DNA of 27,307 bases from MWH-TA3 sp044353905 (lineage in GTDB: Bacteria; Actinomycetota; Actinomycetes; Actinomycetales; Microbacteriaceae): contig JBILBA010000016.1 of assembly GCA_044353905.1 (NCBI GenBank), forward strand, positions 1 to 27,307. Reading direction: 5' to 3'. Under the pieces are notes generated by a model. The model did not search any database, was not told the DNA's origin, and was given only the letters and a program-made list of their open reading frames with translations. A program made the translations under genes and the position numbers. The number at the start of each line of letters is the position of its first letter. Position 1 is the stretch's first letter. Positions 22,236 to 27,307 of this stretch are shown here, piece by piece.

Positions 22236-23690
22236 TTAGTTCTTTGGTGTGGGGAAGAACGGTCTCGAAACACCGCCCATTTTCTCTAACACTCGAACTA
22301 CCTGGTGGCTGTACCCATATTCGTTGTCGTACCAGACGTACACGACGGCGTGGTTGCCGCTCGTAATGGTGGCGAGGCCGTCGACGATGCCGGCGCGTCG
22401 AGACCCAAGGAAGTCGGTCGAGACGACTTCAGCCGATTCGATGTAGTCAATTTGCTGTCGAAGCGATGAGTTGAGGGACGCGTTGCGCAGAAACGCATTG
22501 AGTTCGTCCTTCGAAACCTCGCGGTCGAGAGTGAGATTCAAAATGGCCATCGAGACATCGGGGGTCGGAACACGAATCGCGTTACCGGTCAGTTTCCCGG
22601 CCAGTTCGGGTAGGGCCTTGGCGACCGCACTGGCTGCGCCCGTCTCGGTGATCACCATGTTAAGGACGGCCGAACGACCGCGTCGATCTCCGCTGTGAAA
22701 ATTGTCGATGAGGTTCTGGTCGTTCGTGAACGAGTGCACCGTCTCGACGTGACCGTACGACATCCCATATTCATCGTTGATGACCTTCAGGACTGGCGTG
22801 ATGGCGTTCGTGGTGCAGGAAGCGGCGGTGATGATTCGATCTTCGTCCAGGATGGTGTCGTCGTTGATTCCATATACGACGTTCTTGAGCGCGCCTTTCC
22901 CCGGGGCGGTCAAGAGAACACGGCCGACGCCCTTCGATTTCAGGTGCTGACTCAACCCCTCTTCATCGCGCCACCGGCCCGTGTTGTCGACGATCACACA
23001 ATTGTTGATTCCGTAGCTCGGGTAATCGATTCCGGCTGGGTCGTTCGCGTAAATCACCTGAATCGACGTGCCGTTGGCAATGATTCGATTGTTCGCCTCG
23101 TCCACGGTGATGGACCCGTTGAAGGGACCATGGACCGAATCTCGACGAAGAAGGCTCGCGCGCTTGACGAGGTCTTTGGCTCCTCCGTGACGAACGACGA
23201 TTGCCCGAAGTTGCAATCCGCCGATATCCGCTGAACGGGACACCAAAATACGGGCAATCAAGCGCCCGATTCGTCCGAATCCGTAGAGCACAACGTCGCG
23301 ACCTTCGCGAGTATTGGCGTCTCGGCCATTAGCAATACTGGACAGTTCCATTGAGATGAATTCGTCGAGCGTTGTTTTTCCGGCCGAGAGGAATGCGGCA
23401 CTGAGTCGCGCAACGTCAATTGAGGCTGCACCGGCGTTGATTGCTTCAACCGCTCGGACGAGTTCGGCGGTGAAATCGATGCTGAGTTCTTCGCCATCGA
23501 CGTGCCGAGCAAACCGGTGGATTCGCACGATGTCAATCGGCGACAAGTTGAGCAAGCTACGTCCGTGGACCGACAGGACAATCCCGTTCTCTCGATACAA
23601 ACGTCCGATGAGCGGGACAAGTTCCTCGGCGATGGCGATCCGGTCCGACCATTCGTCGACTGGCGGATTTTCGGGGTGAACGTTCGACAC
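22236..23690 (-). CDS. gap: Glyceraldehyde-3-phosphate dehydrogenase, long GapB-type
   Basis: Phosphorylating glyceraldehyde-3-phosphate dehydrogenase of the extended actinobacterial type (about 480 residues; in Corynebacterium GapB works mainly in gluconeogenesis). From the GTG at 23690, 484 residues. An AGGAAGG lies 7 bases before this GTG; a GTG one codon upstream is an alternative, and the frame to 23807 is not supported. An N-terminal helical extension (about 1-125) precedes the NAD(P)-binding VVLYGFGRIGRLIARIL, the catalytic ITAASCTTNAITPVLKVI (the second Cys of classical GapA replaced by Ala), and the C-terminal WYDNEYGYSHQVVRVLEKM. All active-site elements look intact. It is convergent with the SOUL gene and divergent from the DUF305 gene. 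Confidence 0.94.
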   Translation of the reverse strand: MSNVHPENPPVDEWSDRIAIAEELVPLIGRLYRENGIVLSVHGRSLLNLSPIDIVRIHRFARHVDGEELSIDFTAELVRAVEAINAGAASIDVARLSAAFLSAGKTTLDEFISMELSSIANGRDANTREGRDVVLYGFGRIGRLIARILVSRSADIGGLQLRAIVVRHGGAKDLVKRASLLRRDSVHGPFNGSITVDEANNRIIANGTSIQVIYANDPAGIDYPSYGINNCVIVDNTGRWRDEEGLSQHLKSKGVGRVLLTAPGKGALKNVVYGINDDTILDEDRIITAASCTTNAITPVLKVINDEYGMSYGHVETVHSFTNDQNLIDNFHSGDRRGRSAVLNMVITETGAASAVAKALPELAGKLTGNAIRVPTPDVSMAILNLTLDREVSKDELNAFLRNASLNSSLRQQIDYIESAEVVSTDFLGSRRAGIVDGLATITSGNHAVVYVWYDNEYGYSHQVVRVLEKMGGVSRPFFPTPKN

Positions 23691-23792
23691 CACAACACCT
23701 TCCTGCGTGCAGTTATGAGTCCACTGTACCAAGCCGGAATCTAATCCCGAGAAATGCGCGCCGACGCAATGCGGGTTCACAGACTCTGCGCA

Positions 23793-23798
23793 TAAACT
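23793..23798 (+). promoter_or_regulatory. Candidate -10 element (TAAACT) for leaderless DUF305 gene
   Basis: TAAACT ends 7 bases before the ATG at 23806, with no Shine-Dalgarno sequence in between. The divergent gap start lies about 100 bases away. Confidence 0.5.
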
Positions 23799-23805
23799 CG
23801 AAGAC

Positions 23806-24408
23806 ATGAACCAGCGTGTTGCACCGATTGCCCTTTCTGCCGTTCTTGTACTCGGGCTCGGAGGTTGCTCGAGTGACGTGTTCGGTTTTCTGAACCAAGG
23901 CGGTGAGACTCACGCGCAACACCCAACGTCGACGCCCGCTCCGACCTTCGCGCAGCCATTCGATGGGAACGACGTGATGTTTGCGCAGATGATGATTCCG
24001 CATCACTCGCAGGCGGTTGACCTCTCGGCATTCGCCGAAGCAAACACCACCAATGCGGCGATTCTCGACCTCGCCTCGCGGATTGACGGAGCCCAACACA
24101 CTGAGATTCACACAATGGAGGCCTGGCTCGCGGCGGCCGGCTCCCCAGTTGACGAACACGGTGGTCACGGAATGTCGATGCCGGGAATGATTAGTGCTTC
24201 CGACATGGCCGCACTAGAAAAGGCCACCGGGGCCGAGTTCGACGCACTATTCCTTACTCTCATGATCCAGCATCACGAAGGTGCAATCACGATGGCCAAC
24301 GACGTTTTGGCGACGACAAAGAATGACGATGTCACCGCGTTGGCGACCGCAATCATTGCCACACAGACCGCAGAGATTGCCGAAATGTACCGCCTGCTCG
24401 GACTCTAA
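23806..24408 (+). CDS. DUF305 family lipoprotein (ferritin-like fold)
   Basis: Exported lipoprotein of 200 residues. The signal peptide has hydrophobic core IALSAVLVLGLGG with lipobox LGGC, so Cys21 should be lipidated. A Thr/Pro-rich linker (34-50) follows. The DUF305 domain contains two copies of the hallmark: FAQMMIPHHSQAVDLSAFA (about 61-79) and LTLMIQHHEGAITMANDVL (149-167), each supplying a His pair that could bind metal, often copper in relatives. A His/Gly/Met-rich stretch, EHGGHGMSMPGM, lies between and supports metal binding. No copper genes are adjacent. Metal and function are inferred from the family and composition. Confidence 0.92.
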   Translation: MNQRVAPIALSAVLVLGLGGCSSDVFGFLNQGGETHAQHPTSTPAPTFAQPFDGNDVMFAQMMIPHHSQAVDLSAFAEANTTNAAILDLASRIDGAQHTEIHTMEAWLAAAGSPVDEHGGHGMSMPGMISASDMAALEKATGAEFDALFLTLMIQHHEGAITMANDVLATTKNDDVTALATAIIATQTAEIAEMYRLLGL

Positions 24409-24420
24409 CCGTTCTGCGGG

Positions 24421-24598
24421 TACACTGAAAGTACTGCACTCGAGATTTTTCGATGTGTGCGTCGAATAACGCATCCCTCACCGCTAGGCGGTTGACATCT
24501 TTTCTTCGGCGAACGACTGTGCCACTCGGCACGCTCGCCCACTCGATTGACCGCGCACATTCGTGCCCGATCGGTCACCATTTGAAACTGGTATCACT
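24421..24598 (+). promoter_or_regulatory. Candidate promoter and long 5' leader of the DEAD-box helicase gene
   Basis: A TACACT hexamer at 24421-24426, the same -10 sequence as at the kinase gene, would give an untranslated leader of about 165 bases. Inside it are a 5-bp hairpin TGCGT/ACGCA at 24458-24473, a second one ACCGC/GCGGT at about 24480-24492, and a TTGACA at 24492-24497 that could be a second promoter's -35. Long structured leaders are common on cold-induced helicase mRNAs. No open reading frame stands out in it. Confidence 0.4.
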
Positions 24599-25987
24599 GT
24601 GACTACTCACACCTTCAGCACGCTCGGCGTGCCCGCCCCTCTCGTCGCGGTCCTCGCGAAAGACGGAAAAGAAACCCCCTTCCCCATCCAGGTTGACACC
24701 CTGCCCGACACGCTCGCGGGTCGCGACGTGCTTGGTCGGGGCAAGACTGGCTCTGGCAAGACTCTCGCCTTCGCCATCCCGATGATCGCGCGCCTCGGAA
24801 CCGAACTCGCTGGCGGAAAGCGCCGCGCGGGCTATCCGCTCGGCCTCATCCTTGCGCCGACGCGTGAACTCGCGACTCAAATCGCGGCCGCTCTTCAGCC
24901 ACTCGCGGACGCCTACGGATTGCGGTCGATGACCATCTTTGGTGGCATCTCGCAGAACCGTCAGGTGGCGACGCTCAAGGAAGGCGTTGACATTGTTGTC
25001 GCCACCCCCGGTCGCCTCGAAGACCTAATGAAGCAGGGCTTCGTGCACCTCAGTGCCGTCGAAGTGACCGTTCTCGATGAAGCCGACCACATGGCGGACC
25101 TCGGATTCCTCCCCATTGTGACGCGCATCCTGTCGGCGACACCGGCCGGCGGGCAGCGCATGCTCTTCAGCGCCACGCTCGACAACGGTGTCGACAAACT
25201 CGTCAACAAATTCCTTCAGAACGAGGTTCTGCACTCGGTCGACGAAGCGAATTCTCATGTCGCCGCAATGACTCACCACGTGTTCGAAGTCGACGACGTC
25301 GACCGCAAGAACGCCCTCATCAAAGCGCTCGCGTCGGGAACCGGTCGCCGCGTCTTGTTCATGCGAACCAAGCATCACGCAAAGAAACTCGCCAAGGTCC
25401 TGATCGAGGCGGGTATCCCCGCCGTTGACCTACACGGAAACCTGTCGCAGCCTCAGCGCGACCGGAACCTTGAGGCGTTCAGCACGGGGCGCGTCAAGGT
25501 TCTTGTCGCAACCGATGTCGCAGCCCGTGGCGTTCACGTCGACGACATCGAACTCGTCATCCACGTCGACCCGCCCATGGAACACAAGGCGTATCTGCAC
25601 CGTTCGGGTCGAACAGCCCGTGCTGGTTCAGAGGGTGACGTTGTCACGATTTGCCTGCCCACGCAGAAGAAGGACCTCGCGGCACTACTTCGCAAGGCCG
25701 CCATTACGGTCACTCCGCAGGCGGTGACCGCAGACTCCCCCGCGGTTGTCAAACTGATCGGGGAAGTCGCTGCGTACGTCAAGCCAGCACCTCGTGAGGT
25801 TCACCAGCAGGGCGGGCGTGGGAAGTCAACTGGGGCAAATGCTCAGCGCACCCGTTCACAACGCGATCGTTCCGGCCGTCCCGCCGCAACCAGCAAGGTC
25901 GGCGAGCGTCCAGGACAATCGGCAAACAACTTCCGCGGAAGCCGAAACACGCAGCCGACCCGATCGATTCGCCCGCAGGGGCGCTAG
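24599..25987 (+). CDS. DEAD-box ATP-dependent RNA helicase
   Basis: RNA helicase that remodels mRNA or rRNA structure, in ribosome assembly, decay or cold adaptation. From the GTG at 24599 it has 462 residues. The motifs in order are the Q motif (FPIQVDTLPD), motif I GRGKTGSGKT, Ia PTRELATQIA, Ib TPGR, II DEADHMADLGF, III SAT, IV-V VLFMRTKHHAKKLA and VLVATDVAARGVHVDDIE, and VI HRSGRTARAG. The C-terminal 70 residues are basic, Gln/Gly/Ser/Arg-rich and probably disordered, typical of an RNA-binding tail. The alternative GTG at 24563 adds 12 residues with no better ribosome-binding site; the start is the least certain part of this call. Confidence 0.93.
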   Translation: MTTHTFSTLGVPAPLVAVLAKDGKETPFPIQVDTLPDTLAGRDVLGRGKTGSGKTLAFAIPMIARLGTELAGGKRRAGYPLGLILAPTRELATQIAAALQPLADAYGLRSMTIFGGISQNRQVATLKEGVDIVVATPGRLEDLMKQGFVHLSAVEVTVLDEADHMADLGFLPIVTRILSATPAGGQRMLFSATLDNGVDKLVNKFLQNEVLHSVDEANSHVAAMTHHVFEVDDVDRKNALIKALASGTGRRVLFMRTKHHAKKLAKVLIEAGIPAVDLHGNLSQPQRDRNLEAFSTGRVKVLVATDVAARGVHVDDIELVIHVDPPMEHKAYLHRSGRTARAGSEGDVVTICLPTQKKDLAALLRKAAITVTPQAVTADSPAVVKLIGEVAAYVKPAPREVHQQGGRGKSTGANAQRTRSQRDRSGRPAATSKVGERPGQSANNFRGSRNTQPTRSIRPQGR

Positions 25988-25994
25988 CGCATCT

Positions 25995-26018
25995 CGTCGA
26001 AAACTAGCTGGTTCGACG
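25995..26018. terminator. Bidirectional hairpin between helicase and surface-protein genes
   Basis: CGTCGAA and TTCGACG form a perfect 7-bp stem with a 10-base loop that contains the stop codon of the minus-strand gene. It sits 8 bases after the helicase stop codon, between convergent genes. There is no strong T-tract, so it may act as a terminator or 3'-end stabiliser. Confidence 0.45.
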
Positions 26019-27275
26019 GCGTCGCATCATCACGACGCCAGCGAACACGCCGAGCCCTCCGATAACTGCAGCTGGCATAGCGTCAAAACCTGTCGACGCC
26101 AGTTTTCCGGGCGAGGTTGTATCGCCACCGCCATCGATGCCGCCACCTCCGCCCGAGCCGCAGTCGGTGGTGCATCCGGACGTGATTTCGACCTCGACCT
26201 CAGAACCATAGCTCGTACCAGCGTTGTTGGTGGCGTAGGCGCGTACATAGAACGTGCCATTCTCCAGGACGTCCGATGTACCGCTGTAGGTACCCGTTCC
26301 CGTTCCCGGCACCACTACTGCGGTATCGCTGATTGTTGGTGCGGCACTCGTCGAGTACACAAATCCGCGTTCAACGATTGATGAGCCACCTGCATCCGTG
26401 AGGTTCCCCTCCATGGCGAGAGCCCCACTGGACTCCGCCGCAGTGGACGTCAGAACGACAGGCGCGCCTTCGTCAATAACCGAGGTTCCGCCCGCCAGGT
26501 TCAACGAATAGTTGTCGAAGTTGTAGACGCGGTCGCCCGAGAGGTTGAAGTAACTGTTGATCTTCGGAGCGGCAATCAGTTCAGCAGCCGCCCGATTGTT
26601 GAATTCAAAAATGGCGGCCGCGGAGCTATCTTGAGCGACGCCACTTGAATTCACAATCCAGACCTCGACCTTTGTGTCAAACTGCGAGTTCGAATCGAGA
26701 ACTGCGGTGAAAATCACCTTGTACCAGTCATCAACGGAACCGGTCCCCAATAAATCGCCATTGGTAGAAACTTGAGTTTCGGTAATTGCCGCGTGGGAGC
26801 CTCCCGACCAGCTGCCGCTGTAGTCGTCCTCGCCGTCGTGGAACAGGAAGCCACCACCGTGAACCGAGATACCCAATGCGTCGGTGGGTCGGTAAGGATA
26901 CCCCGATGCAGTACCGGCACTCGGCGTGAGGGTTGTGAAGCCCATGCCGCTGTATCCGCCCCCGCCAACGCTCTTCATGAATGCCGTGAAGACATAGGTG
27001 CTTCCGACGGGACCGATGCTGAAGGCTGACTTGGTCGTAAACACGGCGGAATTATTTCCGGGTGCGTAGATCGACCCTGAGTTCGAGATTCCGCCGGTCG
27101 ACGACCACGCAACGGGCCCGGACGATACATACGAATTGAAATAGGTTGCGACGTCGCTCGAGGCGTTGAAGTCGTAGGACAGTGACGTCGACGCTGACGC
27201 GCTGACTCCGGAAAACGCAACTGCGGACGCCACAGTTCCGACAGCGAGCAGTCGCCACGCAGCAAGTAGCTTCAC
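26004..27275 (-). CDS. Secreted surface protein with Ig-like domain and LAxTG sortase signal
   Basis: Predicted cell-wall-anchored protein, 423 residues, function unknown. It has an N-terminal signal peptide (1-28, cleavage near ASA) and then a beta-rich region (about 30-255) rich in Ser, Gly, Tyr and Asn, resembling a lectin-like jelly roll. Next is a short repeat-like segment (about 270-360) with RGFVYSTSAAPT and GTFYVRAYATNNAGTSYGSEV, typical of Ig/fibronectin-like surface domains, and then two cysteines, GCTTDCG. A Gly/Asp/Ser linker leads to LASTG (392-396), a hydrophobic helix and RRRR, a class E-type sortase signal. The GTG at 27275 has an AAAGGAA ribosome-binding site. No sortase gene is present. 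Binding partner and role cannot be stated. Confidence 0.85.
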   Translation of the reverse strand: MKLLAAWRLLAVGTVASAVAFSGVSASASTSLSYDFNASSDVATYFNSYVSSGPVAWSSTGGISNSGSIYAPGNNSAVFTTKSAFSIGPVGSTYVFTAFMKSVGGGGYSGMGFTTLTPSAGTASGYPYRPTDALGISVHGGGFLFHDGEDDYSGSWSGGSHAAITETQVSTNGDLLGTGSVDDWYKVIFTAVLDSNSQFDTKVEVWIVNSSGVAQDSSAAAIFEFNNRAAAELIAAPKINSYFNLSGDRVYNFDNYSLNLAGGTSVIDEGAPVVLTSTAAESSGALAMEGNLTDAGGSSIVERGFVYSTSAAPTISDTAVVVPGTGTGTYSGTSDVLENGTFYVRAYATNNAGTSYGSEVEVEITSGCTTDCGSGGGGGIDGGGDTTSPGKLASTGFDAMPAAVIGGLGVFAGVVMMRRRRTS

Positions 27276-27307
27276 AGAGTTCCTTTCGAAGAGTCAGCCT
27301 CCATTTT

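Noticed and set aside
25981..25990. Perfect 10-bp palindrome GCGCTAGCGC at the helicase stop codon
   Set aside because: It is short, GC-rich and spans the end of a coding sequence; there is no repeat elsewhere in the window or sign that it is a binding or attachment site.
1..27307. Mobile elements, CRISPR arrays, toxin-antitoxin or phage genes
   Set aside because: No transposase, integrase, spaced direct repeats or typical toxin-antitoxin pairs were found; nearly all the sequence is accounted for by housekeeping-type genes on conserved loci.

Overview
The window looks like a piece of an actinobacterial chromosome, most likely family Microbacteriaceae and probably a compact-genome member. Base composition is moderately GC-rich, genes are tightly packed, and GTG starts are common. 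The gene order matches two blocks known from Mycobacterium and Corynebacterium: the mraZ side of the division/cell-wall (dcw) cluster continuing into a polyprenyl synthase, a PASTA kinase, class II DAHP synthase and an acyltransferase; and a pgsA-garA-ftsR-merR block. I saw no rRNA, tRNA, CRISPR array, insertion sequence or phage gene. No gene-free stretch reaches 300 bases.

Region 1 (1-7760, minus strand) is the first half of a dcw cluster, transcribed right to left: mraZ, rsmH, an ftsL-type gene, ftsI, murE, a MurF remnant, mraY and murD (cut by the window edge). Most junctions overlap or nearly touch. Two things stand out. MurF is reduced to its C-terminal domain (144 residues). MurE is full length but altered at the residues that normally read meso-diaminopimelate. 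A four-unit 10-bp repeat upstream of mraZ is a good MraZ operator.

Region 2 (7800-15050) holds a DUF3040 membrane protein with a strong terminator, a polyprenyl diphosphate synthase, a membrane-anchored LysM/lysozyme-like protein and a Ser/Thr kinase with four PASTA repeats, all linked to the cell envelope. On the opposite strand follow class II DAHP synthase translationally coupled to a LysE-type exporter, and a PlsC acyltransferase.

Region 3 (15200-19530) contains a MinD-like ATPase with a long N-terminal extension coupled to peptide deformylase, a divergent ParA ATPase, and the regulators MerR, FtsR and GarA. Region 4 (19556-22201) has a CDP-alcohol phosphatidyltransferase, an FTR1 iron permease behind a DtxR/IdeR-type iron box, a divergent cysteine hydrolase and a SOUL haem-binding protein. 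Region 5 (22236-27275) has a long GapB-type glyceraldehyde-3-phosphate dehydrogenase, a DUF305 lipoprotein, a DEAD-box RNA helicase with a long apparent leader, and a secreted protein ending in an LAxTG sortase signal.

A recurring theme is translation-start architecture. Seven genes have a TANNNT hexamer exactly 6-7 bases before the start codon, as expected for leaderless mRNAs. Internal operon genes use 1-10 base overlaps, and the rest use clear Shine-Dalgarno sequences. All assignments come from reading motifs and gene order; no database search was run.
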